Source: Clavulina sp. PMI_390
Taxonomy: Eukaryota > Basidiomycota > Agaricomycetes > Cantharellales > Hydnaceae
Reading direction: 5' to 3'
Length of the DNA stretch: 64,000 nt
NCBI GenBank assembly: GCA_015039315.1
Contig: WIDE01000008.1
Location: forward strand, 69,722 to 133,721
This document shows positions 25,820-39,918 of the stretch, piece by piece (positions within the stretch are counted from its first letter, which is position 1; each line of letters begins with the position of its first letter). The notes under the pieces are model-generated. The model was given only the letters and a program-made list of their open reading frames with translations. It was not told the origin of the DNA and did no database searches. Both the position numbers and the translations under genes were made by a program.

Positions 25820-28800
25820 ATGTCGGACATTCTAAACACCCGCGCGCCGTCGCGTTCATCTCACACAGACCGATCCACCAGGGTGAGCGCTGAGAATAAC
25901 AACCACTTGCATGACTGCTGTTCGTTCACACACACCGTTATTAGGTTAAAATCACGTCCACGACCGTGGGGTCTCGTCGTACTATCGGAGCGCGAGATAA
26001 TGAGCACGATCCTGCTCGACGTGAAGTCACGCGAAAAACCGAATATAATCGAGGCAATAGAGGTAATAGCCTATCGCCATTACCTCCGATATTTCCTCTT
26101 CATGACTCTTTCATTGCAGATGCCCGAGAATCTTCTTTCATCGAAGAGGCCTCCTTTATCCGAAACCCTCTCAGCTCACGACTCGGGCCGAGAGCTCACC
26201 AAGACGCGGGCCGAGAAGCTCATTCTACATCCAGCCTCAAAGGAATACCTCTGGAAGTTCAAGAGGCTTTGATCCTGGAGGATTTATTATCAGTCCTCAT
26301 GGTATGCTTTCATTATCGTCCATCAATGGCGCTTTTAACATGTCACCAGGGGATACCAGGAGTATACATTAATCTTACCACCGATTGGGATGTCCAACAA
26401 CTGCGATTGCATGTTGGTTAGTATCTCCATCTAGCTTATGAGTTATATGCCACATCTGACTCTTTCCTTCCCGAAGACCCTTCTCTTGGCGATATGCTGG
26501 CTCGAATCCTCCCCCTGGCGAAGCACTATACGGCGATCGCCGCTTTCATCGAAACTCGTAGTCTGACCGACTATGGCTTAGTTAACCACGCATTATGTGC
26601 TGCTATCCGTGATATGCTCAAAGTGCGTCTCTTCACGTTGCATATTTAGCATCTGACTGAACCATTCGTTATCATAACCGTAGGACTATTTGACCCTGGT
26701 CTCACAACTCGAGCACGCCTTCAACAGCTCCTCCACCTTTACGCTCCAGAAACTCTGGTTTTATGTCCATCCCACACTGCATACTCTCTCTATTCTCCAT
26801 ACTCTTATCAAGGAGCTCGACTTTATCGAGAATCCCCCTCCTGATGAAGACGAAGACGTCTCTGATGAGGACGAAGATGATCCTGAAACAGCAGAGAGGA
26901 AGGCCGCCCTCGGGCTTGGAAATATGAAGGCTGTCATGAAGGAGTTGTTGAAGCCTTCCGCTGGCTTAGTCAAGGGTGGAGAGGTCGTGACGATTCTATG
27001 GGAACGTATGAGGAATAGTAGCGGGTAAGTGCCCGCGTCTCATAGTCAACCTCTCTCATGAACTTTTGTCATAGGGACCCCACAGCTTCCGAAGTTTATC
27101 GAACCCTCCTTCAACGAGCATCACTGCCTTACTCGCGCATGTTGAAAGAGTGGATGACGACCGGCCATCTTAAAGACCCCTATGAAGAGATCATGGTCAA
27201 GGAATCGCGATCAATCAACAAGGGGATGCTCGAGATGGATTTTATTGATGAATACTGGGAAAAACGGTATACGGTGCGAATTTACAACTATTCTCGAGAT
27301 GCACACCATTTTAACTACCCCGGAATGCGTGCCTGCAGCTTCGTGATGGTTCCTCTAGTGAGCTGAACGGGCAGCGAGCGCAGGCCGGTGTACCAGGGCC
27401 ACGTGAATCTACTAAAAAACTACCAGGTGGTGCCTGTATCCCTCCGCTGCTCGAGAGCTGGAAGCAGAAAATACTTCTTGCTGGGAAGTACGTGAACGTG
27501 ATGCGAGAGTGTGGCGTGGACATCGATCAATCGCCTTTGAACGAGGCTGGTGACGAAGCCTGGCAACTCGATAGCGAGAGGTACGCAATTTTATTTTCAT
27601 CTAATCTGCCTATTCACCCCTCTGCCCCTATCGTCTCCAGGTTCTATAAAGGGATTGAGGATGCGTACACTTGGGCAAATCGCACACTCTTGAAACTCTT
27701 GATAGAGGACCAAGAACTACTTCCGCGACTTAGGTGAGATGAGATGTGGGAAAGTTGTTGGAATGTACTCATCACTTCTTGATAGAGCAATGAAACATTA
27801 CTTTTTCCTTTCCCAGTCAACCTTCCTAACACACTTCATGGATCTCGCTGGAACGGAGCTGCGACGGTCATCAAAGGCAGCTTCCGTGTCAAAACTACAA
27901 TCCCTCCTTGACTTGTCCCTGAATATGAACTTTGGGTCCGACGAGGTGGCTTACAAGTATAAAGAGGATGTCAAAGTTTCACTTGCTCAGTCGGGGTTAT
28001 ATGACTGGCTGCTGAAGGTCGTAGCTCGAGGAGCCAATGGGTCGCTTGGGGATGACATGGGCGGGATTGCAGAAGTAGATGCAGTTGACAAAGATAAGAA
28101 ATGTAAGTCCTCAGCATCACAATTGACAACCCTGTCATTCATGAGTTTTCCATTCCTCTGCCCAGTAACAACCATGGACGTCTTTGCAATCGACTTCCAT
28201 GTTCCGTTCCCCCTTTCCTTAGTGCTCTCCCGAAAAGCTGTCCTACGCTACCAGCTCCTCTTCCGGTTTCTCGCTCAACTCAAACACATTGAGCTGTGTT
28301 TGACGCAGATGTGGATTGATCAACGTGCTGTCATCTGGAGAACAGCGCCTCCTGAGCTCCAGATGTGGCGTCGACGGGCATGGCTACTACGTTCGCGGAT
28401 GCTTGCTGTTGTTCAACATATAATTGCTTATGTGACAATGGAGGTCCTTGAGCCGAATTGGCGCAGCCTAGAGGCCAAATTGGGCAAAGTTACAACAGTG
28501 GACCAGCTGTTACGAGATCATGTCGACTTCTTAGATACTTGCTTGAAGGAGTGCACGCTCACGAAGGAGAAAATCCTCAAGGTACAATCATCTGCGCCTG
28601 ATCGATCTCGTCGCTAATAGACTCTTGTGCACAGATCTACATGAGGCTTTTGCACACTTGCCTCACTTTCACTCAATACAGCGGAATTATGACCAAGTAT
28701 GCTACTCAGGATCTCGAGAAACAAGGAGAAGACAAGGAGATATCAATGGACAAACGGTGGACATTCTTGGCCAAATTTGAACAGAACTTCAACCACTTCA

Positions 28801-28951
28801 ACAAGGCAAGTCTTCGTGCATTTGTAGTAACGTCCAACCCTCATCCTCTCCTGCGTAGATGCATCTCAACCAGATACAATATCTTGCGACAAGCGAAACA
28901 ACCGCCCTCCTTGCACTTGTAACCCGGATCAACACCTCGAGATCGGAGTGA
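25820..28951 (+). CDS. Gamma-tubulin complex component 2 (GCP2/Spc97/Alp4)
   Basis: Twelve exons: 25820-25882, 25945-26301, 26350-26416, 26477-26622, 26684-27024, 27075-27273, 27339-27580, 27641-27733, 27786-28102, 28166-28581, 28635-28805 and 28859-28951. They sum to 835 codons (834 residues), close to other GCP2 proteins. The GCP N-terminal region holds LLSVLMGIPGVYI, LARILPLAKHYTAIAAFIE, YGLVNHALCAAIRDMLKDY, RASLPYSRMLKEWM and GKYVNVMRECG. The gamma-tubulin-binding C-terminal GRIP region holds SLKHYFFLSQ-like FLTHFMDLAG, IDFHVPFPLSLVLSRKAV, YQLLFRFLAQLKHIE, HIIAYVTMEVLEPNW and VDQLLRDHVDFLDTCL. It nucleates microtubules at spindle pole bodies. The eleventh intron has a GC donor (GCAAGT at 28806). 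The start was chosen at MSDILNTRAP, whose exon splices in frame to the conserved part. Confidence 0.93.
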
Positions 28952-29404
28952 CCGTCAAGTCCAATTGCTTCTTCATTTGTGCGGTTCTTCGACTGTCCTT
29001 GATTCACCCAGATTGATTCCTTTTTCTATCTTGTGCCTGCTGATGAATCATGAATGTATGAGTTCTGGGACTTGAAATTTCACGTGTTCCTTGAGGATGA
29101 CCAAATGATTTCCCGTGCCGCGACTGCATTTGAATACACTAATATTCGATGTTCCCAGACTTGCATGACTCCTCGGCCCTCCGACTCCAGTTTCTAGCTC
29201 CACAGCTTTTGAATTCATCCCTGCTTCTACTGGCTGGGTCCTTTCACTTGCCTCAAGTCTTCGACGTGTGCAGATCACCCTCCCCGCTAGCCATACACCC
29301 AGGGCCGCTGAGCTTCAGATGATGTACATATGACAGCACTGTCTGTCAAAGTATAAAGGAAAAGCACTACGACTTACTTTCCCCTCTTCTTTGTAGGATA
29401 CAAC
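28952..29404. other. Intergenic region GCP2 to DUF4419 gene
   Basis: A tandem spacer. A TATA-like TATAAAG at 29352-29358 lies about 50 bp before the next start codon. Nothing else was seen. Confidence 0.4.
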
Positions 29405-30843
29405 ATGGCCATCACACTCAATCCAGCTTCTGTTACGCCCGTGCCATTCCCTCTCGAGGGCATTCAAGCGCTCAAAGCTGCTGTGGAACTCTTCCAAACG
29501 TCTTCTGCCCGCGAAGCAGCCAACAAGGATCAAGAGGTCAATTGGCGTATCACCGAAGATGGCAAGCCTGAAGTACAAGCCCTTCCACCCTACCAAGAAA
29601 AATGTCTTCGCGTCCAACTCAGTGATGAGGTTGACGACACAACGAACGTCACCAAAGTCACCAACGGGCTAGTTTACGCGTTAACGACGGCTTACAACAA
29701 GCACTGTCATCTGGTTATTCGGTAAGTCATCTCGTGAAGCCCATGCGCCGCTGGCCGCTATGGCGGTACTAACATTATATGCCGGAACCTAGCCCTGATG
29801 ACGTCTGGCATGCTCTACTCTCCCAGTTCTCCCTCTATGTACAAGCTAACGCGGAAACACTACGAAAACACTTCGTGGCGCACGAAGGCAAAAAGGAGTA
29901 CGCACCACCAGTTTATCCCCAACGATATGCTAACTCAAATTATTACATTGTTAGGCTTACCGTTTCATCGATCGGTAACCTAGCCACTGCAGATTTTGGG
30001 GCTATGGCGCAAGAGATGAGTCGTCTCCTGGAGGAAAATGTGAAGGATGCTGATATTAGAAAATGGCTAATCCCTGGTACGCCTGGCCGCTTCCGGATGC
30101 TGCATCCACTATAATGCTGAATGGTATTTTACCAGACTTCTCGACGACGACTGGCAATGACACAACAATAGCTAGCATTATGATGATGGCCACACTGCAA
30201 AAGTACTTCGACTTCAAGTTTGGGCTCACATGCGGGATCCCTTCTGTTACCCTTCTCGGCTCACGCGAGGATTGGACCGCCCTTCGTGCCAAGGTGGACA
30301 AATTTGCCGAGTTTGGGAGCGAGCCTCAAAAGTGGGTGAACCTCCTTCAACCAGTGTGCGACGCGTTTGTGGGATGCTTCGAGGAACGTCAACTTGATCA
30401 GTCGTGAGTCTCCTTATTTGGAGAACCCTCGCGCTTGCTGAGCTCACCTTAATTTTCATGTCAATAACAGGAAAGATTTCTGGTCACGGGTGTGCCACTA
30501 TGACGGTGGAGGTTCTGGTCCCACTTACCTCTGTGGCTGGGCCACCGTCTTTACGGCCTGGAATCAGGAGGGGAAATGGCAAGGGGACGGATGGAAGCGT
30601 GCTCCATGGAACGTGAATCCTGAGACCGAGACCAAGTACGGCAGGTGGCCCATCATCGACACGGACAAGATTGCACCTGGATGTGCCGAGGTGCCTGTGC
30701 TCGTCGACGACAATGGAACACAGCATCATACCGTGATGCTCGCGGGCTTACCCGGCATCCGAGTCACTGCAAACGAGCAGGGGGAGTCAGTCGTTGCACC
30801 ACTCTCTGGCTGGGCCATGTTCGACGTCCCTGCCACCGAATGA
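29405..30843 (+). CDS. DUF4419 domain protein
   Basis: Five exons: 29405-29721, 29793-29897, 29955-30076, 30136-30403 and 30471-30843, giving 394 residues. The sequence shows the DUF4419 hallmarks RPDDVWHALLSQFSLYVQ, LRKHFVAHEGKKEL, FSTTTGNDTTIASIMMM, KYFDFKFGLTCGIPSV, LLGSREDW and the cysteine/glycine-rich FWSRVCHYDGGG...YLCGWATVFTAW. This family is widespread in Agaricomycetes, often in multiple copies, and has no established function. No signal peptide or membrane segment is seen, so a cytosolic protein is likely. The start MAITLNPASV lies directly after a C/A-rich leader and is the first ATG of the frame. Confidence 0.88.
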
Positions 30844-31201
30844 TATGTTGCACTTCACTCCATACAAACGTCAAATCCTGTATATACTCACAACAATCCG
30901 ATGAGAAAGGCTTCAACGTGATTGAGAGAAACCCCCAGCACAATTCCTCTAGTCCTTATTCATGGCATGCAATGGTAGTCCCGCCAGGATGTGTCAACAT
31001 AGGAATGACGGTATTCGGTGCCGAATGGAGTCAACGCGTTCAGAAGATGAGTCGAAAAGTTTCGCATAGCTTGATTGCATAGTGCAATGGGCAGTAAGTA
31101 CTAAGTGGGTACAGAATATAGGGGTGGATATCAAAACGACACGCCGAGTAATACAAAGAAAAGACGAATAAACAACGAGATGAGACGACGCTCAATCAGA
31201 C
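30844..31201. other. Convergent 3' region of DUF4419 gene and H3
   Basis: 358 bp with no gene. It should hold the 3' ends of both transcripts. Confidence 0.4.
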
Positions 31202-31424
31202 TCATGCAGTGCGCTCGCCACGCAGACGGCGGGCAAGAGCAAGATCCTTGGGTTGACTGGAATAAATCACATCAGAACATAGTCCAATCCCTGCGATAAC
31301 GAAGGCAACGTACATGGTGACACGCTTGGCGTGGATTGCGGCCAAGTTGGTGTCCTCAAAGAGGGAGACGAGGTAAGCCTCAGCTGCCTCCTGCAGAGCA
31401 AGAACGGCAGAGGACTGGAAGCGA

Positions 31425-31456
<32 letters not shown>

Positions 31457-31809
31457 GACGAGACGTTGGAAGGGGAGCTTGCGGATGAGCAAGTCGGTCG
31501 ACTTCTGATACTTCCGGATTTCACGGAGAGCGACGGTACCAGGCCGGAAGCGATGGGGCTTCTTGACACCACCAGTAGCGGCAGCCTACAGAGCAAAGGC
31601 AGGAGGTGAGTGACGCGCTCTGAACGCGACAAAGACGCGCAAGAGTGCTTACAGTGGTCTTCTTAGACGCCTGCTTAGTGGAAAGCTGCTTGCGAGGAGC
31701 CTTGCCACCGGTAGACTTGCGAGCAGTTTGCTAGGAGACAAGTGAGAGACATCAACACTGTGCTAACATTGAGCGTTCAAACAAATGAGCTTACCTTGGT
31801 ACGGGCCAT
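31202..31809 (-). CDS. Histone H3 with unusual tail
   Basis: Four exons on the minus strand: 31809-31795, 31730-31653, 31585-31314 and 31256-31202, encoding 139 residues including Met, three more than human H3. [20 protein letters not shown] is canonical to K18. The core is clear: [77 protein letters not shown] and [17 protein letters not shown]. Between K18 and GGVKK the tail reads [16 protein letters not shown]. Relative to the usual ATKAARKS/TAP..T this changes R26 and adds residues around K27. It forms nucleosome cores with H4. The first exon holds only five codons. The gene is divergent from the H2B gene across about 0.8 kb. Three introns are normal for Agaricomycete histone genes. Confidence 0.95.
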
Positions 31810-32612
31810 TATTGAGGAGTGAAAAGTAAGTTGGTAGCTGGTGGTGGTTGGTAGTAAGAGGGGACAAGTGGTTTGTGACGATCGCCCAAAGTTGCGTTGT
31901 ATTTATATTCCGCTCACTTCACGTAAGCGCCCGCTCGGTTTGCTTTCGTAGATGCGCCCAAACAGCAAGCGACACCAAAACAGACAACAAAAACATGAGC
32001 ACGTGCCATGGTCGCGAATTGTGCTTCCAGGATACTCTGTACACGTCGGGAGACGCGTCTGCTGGTCCAAATAATATAACGGTCTTGGCCCCTTTCTACA
32101 TTGACAAGGCTTCGAGTAGTAAGGCTTTCTGTAATGTCCCCCAGGTGGACATGTGGGGAGACAAACTTTCAATACGCCATCGTCTGGTCTGTTCTTACGC
32201 GCCAAATGGCACGTAAGTGCCTAATATTCATGCGAGAGGCTCGCATGTGTCGGCATTTATTTCTCTAAGATGGCCAAAAGCTTGGTTGATACACGAGAGT
32301 GCTGACTTCGTTGACATTGAGGAATGGCAAGGGGAAGGCCACGTCCTTAATTTTAGCAAAGAGCATGGGGTCATTGATTACAAGTCCCTTTGAGGCCTTC
32401 CTCCGAGCCACTCTCGTGAGCTCGCATCTGCACCACAGGTGGTTTGTTTTTTATTTACTGCCAAACAAGTGCCAACGTATCTTGCTGGACCGTCACGTGG
32501 CTTGGGGGGACAAGCACATATATATAACACACAACGACGCGGTGGACCCCCCTCAACTTTCGCCCACATCTCTCTCCAACCCCATCAACCTACCTCTCTC
32601 TCCAACACTACA
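31810..32612. promoter_or_regulatory. Shared divergent promoter of H3 and H2B
   Basis: 803 bp between the two start codons. The H3 side has TATTTATAT-like sequence at about 31898-31906, and the H2B side has the TATA box listed separately. An ACGCGT box lies at 32053-32058 and a CACGTG box at about 32494-32499. Coordinated S-phase expression of both histones is inferred. Confidence 0.5.
32518..32527 (+). promoter_or_regulatory. TATA box of H2B gene
   Basis: ATATATATAA, 85 bp upstream of the H2B start codon, followed by a CT/CA-rich leader. Position and sequence suit a strong core promoter. Confidence 0.55.
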
Positions 32613-33239
<627 letters not shown>

Positions 33240-36200
33240 AGCGAGTTTTCGGTTCTTGTTAGTCCCTTCTGGAGCTGTCATTATTGTTTTCCACTTTCTC
33301 CCTGTATCCGCGCGCTTGTCACAGCTCGTAGTTCTCTCTTAGTTGATTTGTATTCTTTACTGGCTCGTACACTATGATATCATCCTATTCCAGAATCGTT
33401 CTTGTGATATAGCTGCAAAGCTAAGGTGTTTTGGGAAGAAGCTGGGCTCGTTGCTTCACGACGATTTGAGAGAAATGCATGATCCAATGACCAGGATGAA
33501 GGGAAGGCTGCAAATATGCAAGTGATCTTGTACAACTGTGCGAAGTAAACTCCACAAAATCTAGTGGTTTGTCGCTGGGATAGACTCGGCGAAGGATGTG
33601 TCATGAGTGATGAGGTGATGTGTGTGAACAATGAACCCAGCTGATAAATCCCGTCATCGACTCAAGGACATTAAAATTCGACCGGAACCCAAGTCCACAA
33701 GACGTGTGTCGATTCACTCGATGTACTCTATGGCACAGAAGGAACCCCACGTCGTAAATACCATCAAACTTCCAAAGAATGAGGGGACAAACGACAGCCT
33801 TGCCTCCCCGTCTCTTACCGGCGACGCTCTCAACCACATCGTCCAAACGAGGCTTCATTCCATCCTACCCCTAATCAACTCTCCCAATAGGCGCTACCAG
33901 TTGGGTTTCGAGGTCTCAATCGTCGGTAGTTCTTTGGGGTGTGAGTGTTGATTGTTCGAGGTACGGTTCTTGGCGAGATAACCGGATTTTTTTTCGCCTG
34001 ATTGTTAGCCCCTTCCTAAGGGAACGCTCACCGCCCATTCATGAACGCTAGGTGCCTCAGCGACCCCTCCTCTCATCTGAAGTCGAGCGATCAAAGAAAC
34101 TTCAACGGACAAGGTCTGAGTATACGTGGAAACTGCTCCTATCTCACCATGCTGTCCATTGGCTGTTATCAAACACAGCCCTCTCGCCCTTCACGGCGCA
34201 TGATCCAGGGGGCTGAAGTAAGTGGTCGTCTGGCTGTCTCTTGCCAGGAGTGCTGCTAGTTTGGGTTTGTGCCTGCCATCGAGGGCTGCAGGCGCGGTAA
34301 CCCTCACGCCCTCATGACTAGCCTTGCTCGACCCTAAGTTGCATCAGCCCTGCGCTCGTCGCCTGAGGGCCTCGAAATCCAGAACTATGTCACTCGTTCG
34401 ATTTGTCAAGCTCCGGTGAGATCGGCTGCCTGTTCAGTTCAGCATAGTGCAGTAGCCCAATCACTCAGCAGTCATCCTGAACTTCTCCCCGCAACACTAG
34501 GGGACGATTCCAGCGTCTCTTACAGCCTTGGTACCAGTCTGGGTTGTTTTTGTTCCTGAATTTGACTCAACAAGAAGGTATGGGTAGCCGAAGTGAAGAC
34601 GGTTGCGGAGGGGTAACTAATGGCCTTGAGTTCGGGCGTATAGCCTTTTTGATGGTCAGTTGAGATATATTCTATGCTTACCGGCGTCGCCAGAGAGTGT
34701 GTGCCGCTCCGAGCACCGGATGTCGACCTCTCCGTGAGCACCGCTACTAGCGGTCACACAACCCGAGTTGTTCGGAGGAGCGCTGATGACGGGGTTGTGG
34801 CGCCCTATCAACATACTGGTGCGACAGTGAGCCTGGCCTGAGACGAGTGGCTAAGACGGCCGTCGTGATGACGGAATGCGGAAGGGACGGGGGAGACGAG
34901 GGCGAAGCTCGCGGACAAAGATCCTCACGGCTGGTTCACCATCTATAGTACGCTGATGCAATTTACTCGCACTGAGGGGGTCGGATTATTATTTGGTGAG
35001 TTTTTTTTTCTCAGTATGGCTGATAGATGGGACGAGCGCGGAATTCTGCTCACTGCTCACCGCGTGTGTTATTCACCAATATTCTCGCCACAGATTGGTG
35101 GACCCCGGGTGCTCGTCTCTCTAAGAAGCCCGACGGTGCATGCCCGACACTAACTTACAAATCAACCCGAGAAGCCTGCCTGTCGCCGAAGCGCTTTGCA
35201 GGAATACCCGAGGGTGCGTGAATGTGCAAGCTCCCTATTCCCCCCCCTTTCAATACTAAAGGAGAAACAATCCAGAGAGCATGAAACGATGCGAGGATGG
35301 AGGATGGAAGGGTGAATCACATTTTCGGCGCTCTCTCGTTGCTCACTCTTTATAATTTGTTCAATTTGTCCGCGGGAGCATGTTGCGCTCCGCGGACGAC
35401 TCATCGCTAGCGCGCGCCGCGGATTCCGACTTGAACGCTAGCCCTCCCTTGACTTTCTTGCTGAGCGGCAAGACCATGGGTTATTATTGTGCTCGCAAAA
35501 AAAAAAACATCGACAGAGCTTCCGACTTGCTCTCATGCGGCATCTCAAGCTCGATCCCCCCCGGTCATTCCGTGCTCGGGTATTCTGTATAGACTGGGCC
35601 ACTACCCCTCCTGCGCCACGGACCATCCACTCGACCAGTCACAGAGACCACATCTTAGGATTTCCGCCGAGAACTCCGTCTGACTCGAGAGAATTCGATT
35701 CCCCGACTCCCTGGATGCTTCCCAGCGAAAACCTGAATACCCACCAGTACATCGGCTTTCATTCCCACATTCACGCGCTAAACCCTCATCAGAAGTTGGA
35801 ACAAGTCATTGACTGCGCACAAACGGGGTGGACGACAGCTCCCTCTATTCATTCAATGACTCCCGACTGACCAAAGTCGTCCGGCTTCATCTCTCATGCA
35901 CTATCCCACTACCCTACTATTCCCGAACGCGACACTATAGTCTGAGGGTCTATATCGTTTGCTACTCTGAACAACATTCTACTGGAGTTATATCGCAATC
36001 TATTATAGCAAATTGGCGACTCAACCAGTTCACTGGACCACATGGATCGTAATTGTGCCCACTCTACCGGAGTTCTTCTCCATGTCGTCAGTTCGGATAT
36101 CCCAACTCACCTCCCCAAAGCTGAGCTCTACCCTGCTATTTTGAGTGATCCACGCCACACTTTGTTGTCTATTGCTATTTCCTTGATCCCTTCACAGGCT

Positions 36201-39200
36201 GCGGCTTGGGAGAGGTGCCGTCCGTTGAAGCCTCTCTGGCCCGTCGTCTCGGGCCCAAAGGCAGATCGCTTAAATCCATTATCGGGTGGAGCCCAGGTCT
36301 TGATTCATTCGGCGCTCGGCTCGGATGCATCCGCAGGCCATATTGCGACATTCACCTCCCGCATCGTTCGCCGCAGAAACGTTTATTTGTGGAAGCTACC
36401 CGGCGGCGGCGGACACGTTGGACGCAAATGATTGTCTTCCTCCGCTCTATTGGACGCGGGAGATGGTACGGTCAACCTGCCAACTGCAAACTTTTGCGAC
36501 TCAACAACTTGATATTTCACAGGTTTTTATTTCTGAATTATTGTCTCACCCTCAATCTGGTATCGATCAGTATTCTCGTTATCATCGGCACTCCAATAGA
36601 AACTCGGTGTTATCCCACGGTCTGGTCTGACATGAGTGCTCTTCATTGGTGTATAATTGTGGTATTGGCGATACGGCGATGAACTAAAGCGGATGGTTAG
36701 CATTTCTATCGTCCCTTGGCTCTGGTAATATCTGCAAACTCCAATGCCAGCGAAGCATCGTCCCGTCACACGAAAGCTATACGGAGCCCCCTCCTAGTTC
36801 GCCGATACTACTTGCAGCTAACTTATTAGGTTTAGATTATACCCACATGTCTCGGGAGAATACGGTGCCCTTGCTGTGGTATGCTGTCCTGGATTTTGCG
36901 TTGTGGGTATGGGTACGTTCTGCTAGTACCTGCCACTCTCTGTCAAAAGTGTGGTTGAAGCTAGATATTGGGAGGAGGCAAGCACGCCGTTGTGCAGGTT
37001 TCCCTGTTGTATCGACCAATGGGACGATGTGGCCGGAAACTGGCGCTCTGTGGGACTGGCGCATCGTTCGCTATTCAGACTTGCGATGAGAGTGGGCATA
37101 TGCTTGTTTTTAAATCGCTGAGATGCACCATAGCACTGGTCAGTTCGTAGTGTTTCAATTATCTGGTACAGACGTGTCGAATGCTTGCTCTGATTGACCG
37201 CAAATGACGAACTTCCTCGCAATCCTTGTTGCAGCGAAGGCTCCTCCGGCGGCGAAGGCTCTGCTCCTGCAGAACCTCGCAGATCTACAGCTTTATTCGT
37301 GTAATCTCGGATGGTGGCGACCAGCGTGCGCCACCGAGCACCCCCGGATGGATCATGAGCTCCTTTATCAGGTTCAGAGCAGCTGTGAGCGACATGCACG
37401 TGTAGAACGGAGCTTGATGTCGACGGGGAGCCTCTATAGCCACAAGAGAGTCGGCACAAGTGGCATGTGGGCCTGTCTCATGTGAGTTAAAAAAATGCTT
37501 TGATCTTCTCGATTGCTTGGCTTGTTCATCTACCACCAGCTGTTCACCATAGGTCGGGTAGTATACCGTAATGTTGGGCGCTAGGGCTGCCATGTGATAA
37601 TCTTGGAAATGCTCGGAAATCGTGCCTGGGGGTAACGCACCCTTTCTGAACATGAACGGTGCGTCCGATCTATTACGAGCCGGCGCTCGCTATCACGGAG
37701 TTCATCAGCCTAACAACGACCATTTTACTCGCTGGTGACACTCCACAGATCATTATTTGTGGCCTGCAACCCCAGCGCAGAGACCAGAGTCGCCGGAGGG
37801 ATGAAGGGGGGGAAGGGGACCTAGTATGAATCGCTATCTCCGCCCGATGCGTCGGATCTGCCTGGGATGAATCCAAGCCACGCCATTGCTTCTTTGAAGG
37901 GTCGAGATGCTCGGCTTACGTTTGAAACCTGAGGAATCAGGTTGCGGAGATCAGGTCCACTATCACTTACCGATGACTTGCGGCGATCAGTTCAAGCTTA
38001 TCGTTGGCTGTTGCTTACCGGCATGATACTCGCGACGTCGGATTTGACAGGTTAAATCCAATGAACGATTGCCAATGCTAGCCTCTTAAGCTGACGATCA
38101 TGCTTTTCTTTTGTCCTCTCTGAGTGGCGTGGTTGCTCGTCGCAAACTTGTCCCCAGCCGCAGTACACAGCGCTCCCGCCACAATCCTTTCCCCATCCTT
38201 TGAATGGAGAGATCTAGCTTGGCAATGACAATGTAGTAATTTTATCTGGGGATGCCGCTTTCGTGCTCGTCAACTTTTGTTGCACCACAAATTGCAGTAA
38301 AACTACGTCTATACATGCAGCCGCCAAACCGGCGTCACGGATCGGCTCTCACGTGAAGAACAAGTTAATTCTATGCAATATGTCATAGTGGTGCAGAGTA
38401 TGGGGCGAAAGCGATTTCCTGTTGACATGAGATAGGACTTTGACATCCACTTGCAATAGTTTCGCCAATCACCACATGGCTCATGCGAGATACACTCTGT
38501 CTGGATTTGGTGCCGCCGACACTTTGTCGAAAACTCACACCCTTGACTTTCCATCAAAGTCTTTGGTCGATCATGAGTCGGTGGCTCCTGTCGGATCGCA
38601 GCTTGAGAGAAAAAGTGCTGGCGGATTTAATTCTCCCCGTTGGATCGAATATTGCGGCCTAATAGTCCTTCCCAGAACATGAGCTCCTCTGAATCCGTGA
38701 GTATGTGCGATAGACCACATCGGACAGAATCATGCCGAACTGCCTCAATGCGGAGACTCGGAGCAGTGGACATACAATCGGGGTGCCGATGTGTTCACCT
38801 ATACCTTTGGATATATCATCGTTCGTTTCTTCTCATATTCGTGCATACCACACGTCAAATACAGCGCTGAGCACATTCCTCAGGGCATATCCGCCAGCTT
38901 GGTAGAGAACTAGGTTGCTAGTAGCAAGTGATTGATACCCTAAAACTGAGCTGAGAACAAGCAAATGTGCATCAATGAACGCTCCAATAATCCCGCCGTT
39001 AACTTCAGCCGCCAAAGGAGGTCGGTGTATAGATCCTTGCCAGTGATTGCCTTTAGGCTGGTGATGACATCAACTTGCTGATTTCGGTGAACCCTCGATT
39101 CCGGTCACACCGTATAAAATCGTCGTGCCAAAAATGATAAATGTGAGATTTGAGATTTTGCTCCGTCGCGTGAGTTTGTTGAGTGATGGGGCCCGACCCG

Positions 39201-39760
39201 ACGCATCAACGGGAGAAGGGGTTTCCGCGAGACATAGGAACGCCCCGCCCCCGCCTTGTCCGCGGACCCGGTTGCGCCCTGTAAACCGGTGGTCTGGCTA
39301 GTTGACGGAATTTCCTCGTGGATGCCGCAGTTGGGTGCTCTTCCATACCAGTCCGGAGGGCGGAGAAAGCCGCTAGCAGGGTCCGTATGAGAGATCTGAA
39401 CGAGTGAAAACTCGCGTCAAGCCTCAAGAAGCAGATTATTATACGAAGAGTCCTATAATCTGGGTGAATGTCCTGACGGCCTCGTTATGTACTGCAGTTC
39501 GGTTGATTGTTATTATACTACTTGCATCGGATTCTGAATGTCACAGGGGAATACTGTATGCAGACGCCCATTCAGTTCAGGCTGGTCCCAAGCCTCTATT
39601 ACTTCTTGGAGGTGTGCGGCCTCACTTTCAACAGTTGATACCGGGCATCTGGAGTCAGAGGCCAACGAGAAACAACCAAATGGGAGGGGATTTGCAATAT
39701 GGGTTAATGCACAGAAGCGTCAAACAGTTTCTGATTGCGTGGATCTCTCCCCCTCAACCA
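33240..39760. other. 6.5 kb gene-poor region
   Basis: No gene can be supported. Open frames (for example 33631-33951, 35487-35870, 36206-36682 on the plus strand and 37285-37653 on the minus strand) are short, lack consistent splice continuation and match no family I know. A poly-A/T tract and C-rich runs occur near 35240 and 35497. No retrotransposon or DNA-transposon proteins were recognised. It may be decayed accessory sequence. Confidence 0.45.
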
Positions 39761-39767
39761 TATAAAA
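39761..39767 (+). promoter_or_regulatory. TATA box of Zn2Cys6 gene
   Basis: TATAAAA followed by GGG, 158 bp upstream of the ATG at 39919, with a C/T-rich leader between. It is the clearest core promoter in this region. Confidence 0.45.
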
Positions 39768-39918
39768 GGGTCCGAAGATCCGTCTCATCGTTTGGGTTGT
39801 GACACACTGCTTTAGGCTGTCTCTCTCAACCTCCATCATCCTCATCACTTGCTTCGTCGTCGCCTCTTTGTCGTCGTTTCTTTGCCGTAACTTCCGCTCC
39901 TCCACTCTCCCATTTCCA

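Noticed and set aside
37285..37653. 122-codon minus-strand frame (starts MFRKGALPPG)
   Set aside because: Looks slightly gene-like, but neither flank provides splice continuation or a known domain.
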